Assembly: GCF_038562415.1 (NCBI RefSeq)
Contig: NZ_JBCFBA010000014.1
Coordinates: 62,001-126,000 of the forward strand
Reading direction: 5' to 3'
Length of the DNA stretch: 64,000 nt
Origin: Solidesulfovibrio sp.
GTDB lineage: Bacteria > Desulfobacterota > Desulfovibrionia > Desulfovibrionales > Desulfovibrionaceae
Shown: piece by piece, positions 33,374 through 41,397 of the stretch
Numbering within the stretch: the stretch's first letter is position 1
How the letters are laid out: each line of letters opens with the position of its first letter
Made by a program: the position numbers and the translations under genes
Notes under the pieces: model-generated
Seen by the model: only the letters and a program-made list of their open reading frames with translations
What the model was told of the DNA's origin: nothing
Database searches by the model: none

Positions 33374-34861
33374 ATGCACGACGGAAAGAACGCCGCCCTG
33401 GATATTCTGGATGCGGGGGCGGCTTTCGGAGCCGAAAGGCCGGCCTATCTTTTCGGCGACGCATCGCTGTCCTACGGCGACCTGCGAAAGCGATCGCTGC
33501 AATTCGCTTCCTTCCTCGCCTCTCGTTCCATACGGCCGGGCGACCGCGTGCTGTTGGTTCTGCCGGATACACCCGCCTTCGCCATAGCCTTTCTCGGGAG
33601 CATGCTCGCGGGAGCCTGTCCCGTGGCGCTCAACACGAGCCTTGGCACGGAGGACTACGCCTTTCTGCGCTCCGACGCGGGGGCGGGGCTTGTCGTGACC
33701 GTCGCCGGCCACGCCGCGCTCGGCGCGGTCGCGGAAGGTGCCCAGGGCGTGTGCTGCGACGGCTGGGGACCGTCGGATACCGAGAGCTTCCCCGCCGACT
33801 TCGCCCCTCGTCCCGCCGAGGACGCGCTGCCGGGATTCATGCTCTACAGTTCGGGCTCGACCGGCCGCCCCAAGGGCGTGCCCCACCGCCAGCAGGATCT
33901 GCTGGTGCCGGCCGCCACCTGGGGAACGGTGCTCGGGCTCTCTTGCCAGGATGTCGTCTTTTCCTCCAGCAAGTGCTTTTTCGCCTACGGCTTGCTGGCC
34001 AGCCTGGCCTTGCCCCTGGCCGTTGGGGCCTCGGTCGTGCTTTTCCCGGGCAAGCCCGGCCCCGGCGACGTGTTCGACATCCTGGCCAGGTACGGCCCCA
34101 CGGCCTTTTTCGGCGTGCCCACGCTGTACAACATGCTGATCCGGATTTTCGAACCCGACATGCGGCGGCACGTGCCGGAACTGTGTTTCAGCGCGGGCGA
34201 GGCCCTGCCCGCCGTCCTGCACAAGGCCTGGCTGGGGCTGACCGGCCGGGAGATCCTCGACGGCATCGGCTCGACCGAAGCCTTCAACGTCTTCATCGCC
34301 AACGGCAAGGGCGCGTCCCGGGCCGGCTTCGCCGGCCGGCCGGTCCCGGGGTTCGAGGCGCGGCTCGTGGACGACCACGGGGATGAGGTCCCGCCCGGGA
34401 CCGAGGGCAACCTGCTCATCCGTGGCCAGGGCTTGTGCCGGGGCTACTGGAACCGCCCGGACAAGACCCGGGACACCATGCTGGAAGGCGGCTGGCTGCG
34501 CACGGGCGACGTGTGCGTCGCGCGGGACGGTTGGTTCGCCCACAGGGGCAGAAGCGACGACATGCTCAAATCCGGCGGGCAGTGGGTGTCGCCGGTGATG
34601 GTGGAGGAGGCGCTGCTGCGCCACCCGGCCGTGGCCGAATGCGCGGTGGCGACGCGGCGGGTCGGCGGCCTGGACGTCGTGTGCGCCTATGTCGTGCCAG
34701 CGCCGGGCGCGGGTTCGGAAGAGCCTCTTGCCCTCGTGTGGCGGAAGTTTCTGCGAGCCTGCTTGCCCGAGCATATGTGCCCGGCGCTGTTCGTGTGTGT
34801 ATCGGAGTTGCCCAAGACCACCACGGGTAAGGTGCAGCGGTTCAAACTCCGCCAAGAATAA
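33374..34861 (+). CDS. AMP-forming acyl/aryl-CoA (or acyl-ACP) ligase, benzoate-CoA-ligase-like
   Basis: A 495-aa adenylate-forming enzyme with core motifs YSSGSTGRPKGVPH (P-loop), GIGSTEAFNVFIANG, WLRTGDVCVARDG, HRGRSDDMLKSGGQWVSP and the C-terminal catalytic lysine region KTTTGKVQRFKL. The layout is closest to benzoate-CoA ligases. GGGAGGA precedes the ATG. The next gene, 20 bp on, begins with an acyl carrier protein domain, so the activated acyl group may be loaded onto that ACP instead of, or as well as, CoA (inference). The acid used is unknown. Confidence 0.9.
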   Translation: MHDGKNAALDILDAGAAFGAERPAYLFGDASLSYGDLRKRSLQFASFLASRSIRPGDRVLLVLPDTPAFAIAFLGSMLAGACPVALNTSLGTEDYAFLRSDAGAGLVVTVAGHAALGAVAEGAQGVCCDGWGPSDTESFPADFAPRPAEDALPGFMLYSSGSTGRPKGVPHRQQDLLVPAATWGTVLGLSCQDVVFSSSKCFFAYGLLASLALPLAVGASVVLFPGKPGPGDVFDILARYGPTAFFGVPTLYNMLIRIFEPDMRRHVPELCFSAGEALPAVLHKAWLGLTGREILDGIGSTEAFNVFIANGKGASRAGFAGRPVPGFEARLVDDHGDEVPPGTEGNLLIRGQGLCRGYWNRPDKTRDTMLEGGWLRTGDVCVARDGWFAHRGRSDDMLKSGGQWVSPVMVEEALLRHPAVAECAVATRRVGGLDVVCAYVVPAPGAGSEEPLALVWRKFLRACLPEHMCPALFVCVSELPKTTTGKVQRFKLRQE

Positions 34862-34881
34862 AGATCGTACTGGAGGGCGTC

Positions 34882-36168
34882 ATGCCTATTTCTCTCAACG
34901 TCTTGCGCGAGTTGCTCGTGGAAGCAGGCGTGGCCCCTGACGTGGCCGAGGCCATCCGGCCGGACGTGCCGCTGCTGCGCCAGGGCGTCGATTCTCTGGA
35001 GTTCCCGGCGTTTTGCCTGGTCGTAGAGAATCGGTTCAGCCTGTCCATTGACGAGCGCGACTCCCTGTCCCTGCGCACGCTGGACGATTTCGCCGCATAT
35101 CTTCACGCGGCCCAGGGCGAGGCGACGTCAACCGGCGCCCCCCCCGGCCGGATATCGCAAGACTGGCGGGAAGTGGAAGGCGGTCGCTCTTATGAGGTGG
35201 GGCCCCTGCGTCCCGGCGACGGGCAGGGCGTGGCCCAGTTGTTCTACATGATCTACGGGGACCGCTACCCGGTGGAGGACTACTACATCCCGGAGCGCAT
35301 CGAGGCGCTCAACGCCCAGGGCCGGCTGCTGACCGTGGTGGCTCGGCTGGAAACGGGCACCGTGGCCGGCCAGGGAGCCTATTACCAGAGTTCCCCGCCC
35401 AACAAGGCCCTGTTCGAGTTTGGCCAGGTGATGGTGGACCCCGCCTACCGCCACACCGCCATGGCCGCCAGGATCCTCCGGGAAATGGACCGCCTCTCCC
35501 GGGCCATGGCCCAGGCCGACGGGTTTTTCGGCGAGGCCGTGTGCACCCATCTGACCACCCAGAAGTTCGTGGACACGCAAGGCTACGTGGAGTGCGGCCT
35601 GGAAGTGTCCCTCATGCCCGCCGGCACCTACGAGAAGGAAGGGGCGGGGTGCCAGCGGGTGAGCTGTCTGCTTGGCGCCCGCATCGACCGCGACCGGCCC
35701 ATGGCGCTCTATCTGCCCGAATGCTACCGGCGGGAACTCGCGTTCATCCTGGAGGGCTTTTCCCTGGATCGGGACCTCCGGTTCGGCGGGCCCGGCCGGC
35801 CGGCCGCGCCGGAAACCGTGTTCGAGCGCCGCCGCTTCGATTTCGCCCGGGTCGAGCGGGTGCAGGCTTCCCGCATCGGGGCCGATTTCCCCGGGCGGGC
35901 GGCCGCGCTGGACCAGGAGGCGGCGGCGCGGGGGCTGGCCGTGGTCCAGGTCTTCGTCAACGCCGGCGATCCGGGAACGGCATACGCCGTTGCGGCCTTG
36001 CGCGAACGCGGCTTCTTCCTGGGCGGGCTCGTTCCCCTCTGGTTCGGCACGGACGGGCTGTTCATGCAAAAGCTCTACGTCGCGCCCGAGTTCGACGCCA
36101 TCAACCTGTATTCGCCCAGGGCCAAGACCCTCCTGAAGTTCGTGCGCGCCGATTATGACCGGGTTTAG
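34882..36168 (+). CDS. acyl carrier protein fused to acyltransferase-like domains
   Basis: A 428-aa protein. Residues 1-80 form an ACP (LLRQGVDSLEFPAFCLVVEN, with Ser in DSL as the phosphopantetheine site). Residues about 95-250 resemble a GNAT acyltransferase (YEVGPLRPGDGQGVAQLFYM, FEFGQVMVDPAYRHTAMAAR). The C-terminal region (about 320-428; FVNAGDPGTAYAVAALRERG, then FFLGGLVPLWFGTDGLFMQK) resembles the end of the protein at 25821-27134. GGAGG precedes the ATG. With the ligase upstream this suggests acyl activation, transfer to a carrier in cis, and transfer to an amine or similar acceptor. The product is unknown and no family name is known to me. Confidence 0.8.
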   Translation: MPISLNVLRELLVEAGVAPDVAEAIRPDVPLLRQGVDSLEFPAFCLVVENRFSLSIDERDSLSLRTLDDFAAYLHAAQGEATSTGAPPGRISQDWREVEGGRSYEVGPLRPGDGQGVAQLFYMIYGDRYPVEDYYIPERIEALNAQGRLLTVVARLETGTVAGQGAYYQSSPPNKALFEFGQVMVDPAYRHTAMAARILREMDRLSRAMAQADGFFGEAVCTHLTTQKFVDTQGYVECGLEVSLMPAGTYEKEGAGCQRVSCLLGARIDRDRPMALYLPECYRRELAFILEGFSLDRDLRFGGPGRPAAPETVFERRRFDFARVERVQASRIGADFPGRAAALDQEAAARGLAVVQVFVNAGDPGTAYAVAALRERGFFLGGLVPLWFGTDGLFMQKLYVAPEFDAINLYSPRAKTLLKFVRADYDRV

Positions 36169-36276
36169 CTGAGACGAAGCATGCGCTGCTGACGGCGCGG
36201 ACAGGCGGATTTTGCGTGGCCTGTTGCCGCAGCCGCAAAGAGCGAATACTTTCACCATACTGCACTGGAGACGGCC

Positions 36277-37065
36277 ATGAAACTCGCTGTGGCGGGGAAA
36301 GGTGGAGTGGGCAAGACCACGCTCACGGCGTGGCTCGGGGATTATCTCGCCCGGCAAGGCCGCAGTCCCTGGCTGGTGGACGCCGATACCGCCCTGTCCC
36401 TGGGCTCCGCCCTGGGGCTTCCCGCAGAGGCGTTGCCCACTCCCCTCATGAAGGACGAGGCGCTCATCCGCGAGCGCGTCGGCAAAGGCTTCATCAATTT
36501 AAATCCCGACGTTTCCGATCTCCCCGACAGGCTGCGGGTACGGCTTGGCGACATCAACCTGCTGGTCATGGGCTCGGTGGCCGGCGCTGGCGGCGGTTGC
36601 GCCTGCGAGGCCAACGCCCTGCTCAAGTCGCTGCTGGCCCATCTGCTGCTCGATCGCGACCAATGCCTGCTCGTGGACCTGGAGGCCGGAGTGGAACATC
36701 TGGGGCGCGGCACGGTGGCGGCGGTGGACGGTCTGATCGTGACCGCCGAGCCGAGTTGGCGCAGCCTGTCCGTGGCGGGTCAAGTGGCGACCATGGCCGC
36801 CGAACTGGGGCTGACGCGTCAGGTCCTGGTCCTCAACCGGGCGCAGTCCCCCATCACCCTGCCCGCGCTCGCAGGGTTGCCGCCCTTGGCGGCGATCATC
36901 CCGCCGCTTTCCAGTCTGGCTGATCGCCAGTTGACCTCGCCGTCCGTGCTGCACCTGCCCCAACAGGACGTCGTCGATCGGATCTGCCGGGATATCCTGT
37001 CCGCCCTGGAAACGCGCCTCGCTCCCGAAGCGGAGGAGGGCGTCCAACCCCCATCGCCGAGGTGA
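36277..37065 (+). CDS. cooC: CO dehydrogenase nickel-insertion ATPase CooC
   Basis: A 262-aa MinD/SIMIBI-class ATPase that inserts nickel into the CooS C-cluster. The deviant Walker A GKGGVGKTT (Lys8 and Lys13) is followed by the dimer-interface CxC pair Cys108 and Cys110 (GGGCACEANALLK), which binds metal in characterised CooC, and by LLVDLEAGVEHLGRG. It opens the coo gene run, 108 bp after the ACP fusion gene, and is separated by 3 bp from the FAD oxidoreductase gene. Confidence 0.93.
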   Translation: MKLAVAGKGGVGKTTLTAWLGDYLARQGRSPWLVDADTALSLGSALGLPAEALPTPLMKDEALIRERVGKGFINLNPDVSDLPDRLRVRLGDINLLVMGSVAGAGGGCACEANALLKSLLAHLLLDRDQCLLVDLEAGVEHLGRGTVAAVDGLIVTAEPSWRSLSVAGQVATMAAELGLTRQVLVLNRAQSPITLPALAGLPPLAAIIPPLSSLADRQLTSPSVLHLPQQDVVDRICRDILSALETRLAPEAEEGVQPPSPR

Positions 37066-37068
37066 TCC

Positions 37069-38334
37069 ATGCGTTATGTTGTCGTCGGACTGCACGCGGC
37101 GGGCCGCAGCGCCTGCCTGTGGCTGCGCAAAGTGGACAAAACCGCCGAGGTCATTGGCCTCGATCCCTCCCCGCTGCCGATCTACTCCCGGCCGCTGATC
37201 AGCTATGTTTTGGCCGGTGAAATGACGTCACGGGACATGGTGGTGGCCGGTGACGGATTTTGGCAGGAACGGGGGATCACCGTATTGGGGGACCGTGCCG
37301 TGGCCCTCGATCCCGCGCGGGGGGGCCTGCAACTGGCCTCGGGACGGTCCCTGGCCTACGACCGGCTGCTTTTGGCCTGCGGCGCGCGGCCGCGGCCGGT
37401 CAATCTCGAAGGCCCCATGGCCGAACAGGTTTGTTTTTTCCGGGGCCGGCGCGACCTGGAACGAATCCTGGGCCGCGTCAGGCCCGGCGGCGCGGCCGCC
37501 GTGCTCGGCGGCGGCCTGGTGGGCTTCAAGCTGACCATGGGCTTTCTCAAACGCGGCATGCGCGTGGCCCTGATCGTGACCTCGCCGCGCCCCCTTTCCC
37601 TCAATGTCGATGCCCATGTCGGCAACTGGGTGGGAGAGCGGCTCAAGAACACGCCGGGCGTGACCCTCTTGACGTCCACTTCGGTGCGGCGCGTGGAGGC
37701 CGGGAGCGCCGCCGCGCTCCGGCTGGACCTCGACACGGGGCAAAGCCTCGAGGTCGACATCGTGGCCGCCGGCAAGGGCGTCATCCCCGAGACCGGCTGG
37801 CTTTCCGGCAGCGGCCTGGAATGCGATTACGGGGTCGTGGCCGACCAGTTCCTGCGCACTGAGGACGAACGCGTGTATGTCGCCGGGGACTTGGCCCAGG
37901 CCCCGGACCTAATCCACGGGGACAGGCGCGTCAATGCCATCTGGCCCGTGGCCGTGGAGCAAGGCCGGGTGGCCGCCCTGAACATGGCCGGCATCAAGGC
38001 GACCTACGGCGGCAGCATGGCCATGAACGCCATCCCCGTTTTCGGCTCGAAAATGATTTCCGTGGGTGTGGTCAACCCGTCCCTGACAAAGGGGTGCGAC
38101 GAGATCACGACCCAGGGGGCGGGGAGCGGCTACCTCAAGCTGGTGTTTCGCGAGGAGCGCCTCATCGGCGCGGTGGGCCTCGACGCGCCGCCCCGGTTGG
38201 GCGAACTGGCCTTCGCCATCCGGCGGCGGCTGCGGCGACGCGACATCCCGTCCTGGTGGCTCGACAACCCGAAACAGGCGGCGCCCCTGGCCGCCCCCGG
38301 CGGTTTCCTGGCCCGAAACGCACGGCTGACCTGA
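37069..38334 (+). CDS. FAD-dependent pyridine-nucleotide oxidoreductase of the coo cluster
   Basis: A 421-aa two-dinucleotide-fold flavoprotein. The N-terminal FAD motif is modified (VVVGLHAAGRSACLWLRKVD). A NAD(P)-binding motif is AAVLGGGLVGFKLTMGF and the second FAD segment is TEDERVYVAGDLAQ. No CxxxxC redox pair is seen, so it belongs with NADH oxidase/ferredoxin-NAD(P) reductase-like members rather than disulfide reductases. Placement between cooC and cooF matches known CODH clusters in which such a protein moves electrons from CooF to NAD(P)+. This is inferred from context. Confidence 0.88.
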   Translation: MRYVVVGLHAAGRSACLWLRKVDKTAEVIGLDPSPLPIYSRPLISYVLAGEMTSRDMVVAGDGFWQERGITVLGDRAVALDPARGGLQLASGRSLAYDRLLLACGARPRPVNLEGPMAEQVCFFRGRRDLERILGRVRPGGAAAVLGGGLVGFKLTMGFLKRGMRVALIVTSPRPLSLNVDAHVGNWVGERLKNTPGVTLLTSTSVRRVEAGSAAALRLDLDTGQSLEVDIVAAGKGVIPETGWLSGSGLECDYGVVADQFLRTEDERVYVAGDLAQAPDLIHGDRRVNAIWPVAVEQGRVAALNMAGIKATYGGSMAMNAIPVFGSKMISVGVVNPSLTKGCDEITTQGAGSGYLKLVFREERLIGAVGLDAPPRLGELAFAIRRRLRRRDIPSWWLDNPKQAAPLAAPGGFLARNARLT

Positions 38335-38383
38335 GCCGTTGTGTTTTTTCTCGGCAGTCCGGCAACCTGCAAATGGAGGGTCT

Positions 38384-38917
38384 ATGATTCAAAAAACCGT
38401 TATCGTCCGGCCCGAACGGTGCGTGGGCTGCATGCAGTGCATGATCCGCTGCGCCGAGGCCCATTCGCAGTCAAAAGCCCTGGCCTCGGCCATCCGCGAG
38501 CCGATCCTGGCCAAGCCGCGCATCCACCTCGGCGTGGGGCCCGAGGGAAGGCCCTTTCCCAGCAAGTGCCGCCACTGCGAACCCGCGCCGTGCCAGGATG
38601 CCTGCATGCCCTGGGCCATCCGCGACGACATCTCCCCGGGGCTCAAGATCGTCGACCCGACCCGCTGTATCGGCTGCGGCATGTGCGCCATGTCCTGCCC
38701 CTACTATGTCATCCGCTTCTACCGGGACGCGGCCGCGCCGGAACGCCCGGGCGTGGCCGTCAAGTGCGACGGCTGCCATGAGCGCGTGGCCGCCGGCGGG
38801 ATTCCGGCCTGCGTGACGGCCTGCAAGACCGGGGCGTTGGCGTTTGAAGAGGTCAATCTCTACCTCAAGGAAGGCACGAACAGGTTGGCCAACGCCGTCT
38901 ATGGCGTGCGGATCTGA
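38384..38917 (+). CDS. cooF: CooF-like polyferredoxin
   Basis: A 177-aa DMSO-reductase-subunit-B-type ferredoxin with four Cys clusters: CVGCMQCMIRCAEAH, CRHCEPAPCQDAC, CIGCGMCAMSCPYYV and CDGCHERVAAGGIPACVTAC. It should bind up to four [4Fe-4S] clusters and take electrons from CooS. The ATG at 38384 has GGAGGG upstream. It lies 50 bp after the FAD protein gene and 17 bp before cooS. There is no CO-induced hydrogenase (cooMKLXUH) in the window, so electrons probably go to the adjacent FAD protein. Confidence 0.92.
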   Translation: MIQKTVIVRPERCVGCMQCMIRCAEAHSQSKALASAIREPILAKPRIHLGVGPEGRPFPSKCRHCEPAPCQDACMPWAIRDDISPGLKIVDPTRCIGCGMCAMSCPYYVIRFYRDAAAPERPGVAVKCDGCHERVAAGGIPACVTACKTGALAFEEVNLYLKEGTNRLANAVYGVRI

Positions 38918-38934
38918 CCGGCATCGGAGGAAGC

Positions 38935-40815
38935 ATGGCTAAGCAAGATTTGAGCGCCTATTCCATCTGCGAGGATGCCCAGGCGATGATCGCCAAGGCC
39001 GGGAAAGACGGCGTCGAAACGGTCTGGGACCGGCTCAAGGCCCAACAACCCCAATGCGGGTTCTGCGAACTGGGCCTGTCCTGCCGCAACTGCGTCATGG
39101 GCCCCTGCCGCATCGATCCCTTCGGGGACGGACCCCAACGCGGCATCTGCGGCGCTGACGCGGACGTCATCGTGGCCCGCAATTTCGGCCGCATGGTGGC
39201 CGCCGGCGCGGCCTCCCATTCCGACCACGGCCGCGACCTCGTGGAAACGCTCCTGGCGATCGGCGAAGGTACGACCACGGATTACGCCATCCGGGACGAA
39301 GCCAAACTGCGCCGCATCGCCGAGGAAGTCGGTCTGGACGTGGCCGGCAAGGATACCAAGGCCGTGGCCCTGGCCCTGGCCGAGCAGTTCTACGGGGACT
39401 TCGGCAGCCGGCGGGGCTCCGTGTCCTTTATCGACAGGGTTCCGGCCAAGCGGCGGGAATTGTGGGAAAAGCTGGACATCACCCCGCGTGGCATCGACCG
39501 GGACGTGGTGGAGATGATGCACCGCACGCACATGGGCGTGGACAACGATGCGGTCAATATCTGCCTGCACGCGGCGCGGCTGTCCCTGGCCGACGGCTGG
39601 GCCGGGTCCATGATCGCAACCGAACTCTCCGACGTGATCTTCGGCACGCCGACGCCGCGTCCATCCAAGGTCAACCTCGGCGTGCTCAAGGAAGACCACG
39701 TCAACATCCTCGTCCACGGGCACAGCCCCATCGTCTCGGAAATGATCCTGGCCGCCGTGCGCGATCCGGCACTCGTGGCCAAGGCCAAGGCCGCCGGCGC
39801 GGCCGGCATCAACCTGGCCGGGCTTTGCTGCACGGGCAACGAGCTGCTCATGCGCCAGGGCATTCCCATGGCCGGCAACCACCTCATGACCGAACTGGCC
39901 CTGGTCACCGGGGCGGTGGAAGTCATCGTGGTGGACTACCAGTGCATCATGCCGAGCCTTGTCACCGTGGCCGGCTGCTACCACAGCCGCATCGTCAGCA
40001 CCTCGCCCAAGGCCAAATTCACCGGCGCGACGCACATCGCCTTCGACGTGCACAACGCCAAGCAAAAAGCCCTCGAAGTGGTGGAGCTGGCCATCGAACG
40101 CTACAAGGAGCGCGACCAAAGCCGGGTGGACATCCCCGTCGAACCGGTGGACATTGTGTCCGGCTTTTCCAACGAAGCGGTGCTTGCGGCTCTTGGCGGC
40201 ACGGCCGCTCCGTTGATCGAGGCGATCAAGGCCGGCAAGATACGCGGCGCGGTGGGCATTGTCGGTTGCAACAATCCCAAGGTGAAGCACGACTACCAGA
40301 ACGTCAATCTGATCCGCGAGTGCATCAAGCGCGACCTGCTCGTCCTGGTCACGGGCTGCGTGACGGTCTCCGCCGGCAAGCAGGGGCTGCTGGTGCCCGG
40401 GGCCGCCGACATGGCCGGCCCGGGCCTGTCCGAGGTCTGCAAGGCCCTTGGCATCCCGCCGGTGCTGCACGTCGGCAGTTGCGTGGACAACTCCCGGATC
40501 ATGCAGCTGTGCGGCATGCTGGCCACGGCCCTTGGCGTGGATATCGCCGACCTGCCCGTGGCCGCCGCAGCTCCGGAATGGTACTCCGAAAAAGCCGCCA
40601 CCATCGGCCTCTATGCCGTGGCCAGCGGCATCTTCACGGTGCTCGGCGTGGAGCCGCCCATCCTCGGCAGCAAGCTCGTGACGGACCTGGCCGTATCCGG
40701 TCTGGAAGGCGTCGTCGGCGCGAGCTTTGCCGTGGAAGGCGACCCGGTCAAGGCCGCCGACCTGATCGACGCCCGCATCCGGACCAAGCGCCAGGCCTTG
40801 GGACTGAAGCCCTAG
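38935..40815 (+). CDS. cooS: anaerobic Ni-Fe carbon monoxide dehydrogenase CooS
   Basis: A 626-aa Ni-CODH catalysing CO + H2O to CO2 + 2H+ + 2e-. Near the N-terminus Cys41 and Cys44 (QCGFCELG) form a CX2C D-cluster motif, as in D. vulgaris CooS, where it carries a [2Fe-2S] cluster. The B-cluster cysteines are 50, 53, 58 and 72. Likely C-cluster ligands are His261 (LVHGHSP), Cys298/299 (GLCCTGNE), Cys337 (YQCIMPS), Cys445 (GCNNPK), Cys475 (TGCVTVSAGK) and Cys516 or 526; the exact set needs an alignment. GGAGG precedes the ATG. It is the last gene of the operon, followed by a hairpin terminator. No CooA-type regulator is in the window. Confidence 0.96.
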   Translation: MAKQDLSAYSICEDAQAMIAKAGKDGVETVWDRLKAQQPQCGFCELGLSCRNCVMGPCRIDPFGDGPQRGICGADADVIVARNFGRMVAAGAASHSDHGRDLVETLLAIGEGTTTDYAIRDEAKLRRIAEEVGLDVAGKDTKAVALALAEQFYGDFGSRRGSVSFIDRVPAKRRELWEKLDITPRGIDRDVVEMMHRTHMGVDNDAVNICLHAARLSLADGWAGSMIATELSDVIFGTPTPRPSKVNLGVLKEDHVNILVHGHSPIVSEMILAAVRDPALVAKAKAAGAAGINLAGLCCTGNELLMRQGIPMAGNHLMTELALVTGAVEVIVVDYQCIMPSLVTVAGCYHSRIVSTSPKAKFTGATHIAFDVHNAKQKALEVVELAIERYKERDQSRVDIPVEPVDIVSGFSNEAVLAALGGTAAPLIEAIKAGKIRGAVGIVGCNNPKVKHDYQNVNLIRECIKRDLLVLVTGCVTVSAGKQGLLVPGAADMAGPGLSEVCKALGIPPVLHVGSCVDNSRIMQLCGMLATALGVDIADLPVAAAAPEWYSEKAATIGLYAVASGIFTVLGVEPPILGSKLVTDLAVSGLEGVVGASFAVEGDPVKAADLIDARIRTKRQALGLKP

Positions 40816-40840
40816 GCAACGGTCAACCGGGGGCATATCT

Positions 40841-40877
40841 AAAAAGGGGCTTGTGCCATGCGCATGAGCCCTTTTTT
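40841..40877 (+). terminator. intrinsic terminator after cooS
   Basis: AAAAAGGGGCTTGTG ... CATGAGCCCTTTTTT forms a stem (with two G-U pairs) and a six-base loop followed by a T run, 26 bp after the cooS stop. It closes the coo operon. The A run on the other side makes it potentially bidirectional. Confidence 0.75.
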
Positions 40878-41080
40878 ACGGCGACGGTTCCCGGGCCACA
40901 TTCTACACCACAGGGGGCAATCCCCAGCAGGTCCCCAGCACCAAAGCTCCGGGCCGGGCCATCGTCGCCTTGGGAAGTATTCTTTTTTGGGTTGTTGCCA
41001 GAGGGAGAAACGCCCCGGGATTTGCACCGAGAGATACCGAATTATGCCGTATCTGCTGGGGATAGCGCTGGGGAAAGAAA

Positions 41081-41112
41081 AAGGGCCTACGGTCTTTCGT
41101 CCGTAAGCCCTT
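41081..41112 (-). terminator. chromosomal terminator formerly downstream of tRNA-fMet
   Basis: On the minus strand AAGGGCTTACGG-loop-CCGTAGGCCCTT is followed by TTTCTTTCCC. It lies 8 bp from the left 46-bp att repeat, so before integration it was the terminator just downstream of the tRNA-fMet gene. A near copy lies at 63534-63566. The interval 40878-41080 holds no gene that I can support. Confidence 0.7.
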
Positions 41113-41120
41113 GAACTTCC

Positions 41121-41166
41121 TTGGTTGCGGGGGTGGGATTTGAACCCACGATCTTCGGGTTATGAG
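41121..41166 (-). repeat. left attachment repeat: displaced 3' half of tRNA-fMet
   Basis: These 46 bp are identical to 63574-63619, the tRNA-fMet sequence from the anticodon loop to the CCA end. Beyond 41166 the sequence departs (AACTAAGAGC), so there is no 5' half and this is not a working tRNA. It marks the integrase-proximal junction of the element. Confidence 0.92.
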
Positions 41167-41283
41167 AACTAAGAGCAGTTTTGATGCTGGTTTGCATAGA
41201 AGGATATTTACATTGAAATAGTTGGAATTTTAGAGCGAAGAATAGTATTGACTTGTACGGATTTTGACCTATTTTGGCCTTGC

Positions 41284-41386
41284 GTGTTGGGAATAGTGTT
41301 GGGAGCAGAGCCGGCGAAATATCCCGCTGCGCTTCGGTTCTCAGACTTAAAGGGGCGACTATTTCGCTCCCAACATCCTCCCAACA
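41284..41386. repeat. TGTTGGG arm-type repeats at left end
   Basis: TGTTGGGA occurs at 41285-41292 and 41297-41304 (12-bp period), and its complement TCCCAACA at 41368-41375 and 41379-41386 (11-bp period), between the left att copy and the integrase ATG. One or two helical turns of spacing, and related repeats at the right end (63501-63527), fit integrase arm-binding sites. Confidence 0.6.
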
Positions 41387-41397
41387 AGGAGGCCGCC

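Noticed and set aside
36169-36276. CooA-type binding site before cooC
   Set aside because: CTGACGGCGCGGACAG resembles a CO-sensor site only loosely; the half sites do not match as an inverted repeat.
41121-41197. A second tRNA-fMet gene
   Set aside because: Only the 3' half is present; the sequence beyond the anticodon loop does not continue as a tRNA.
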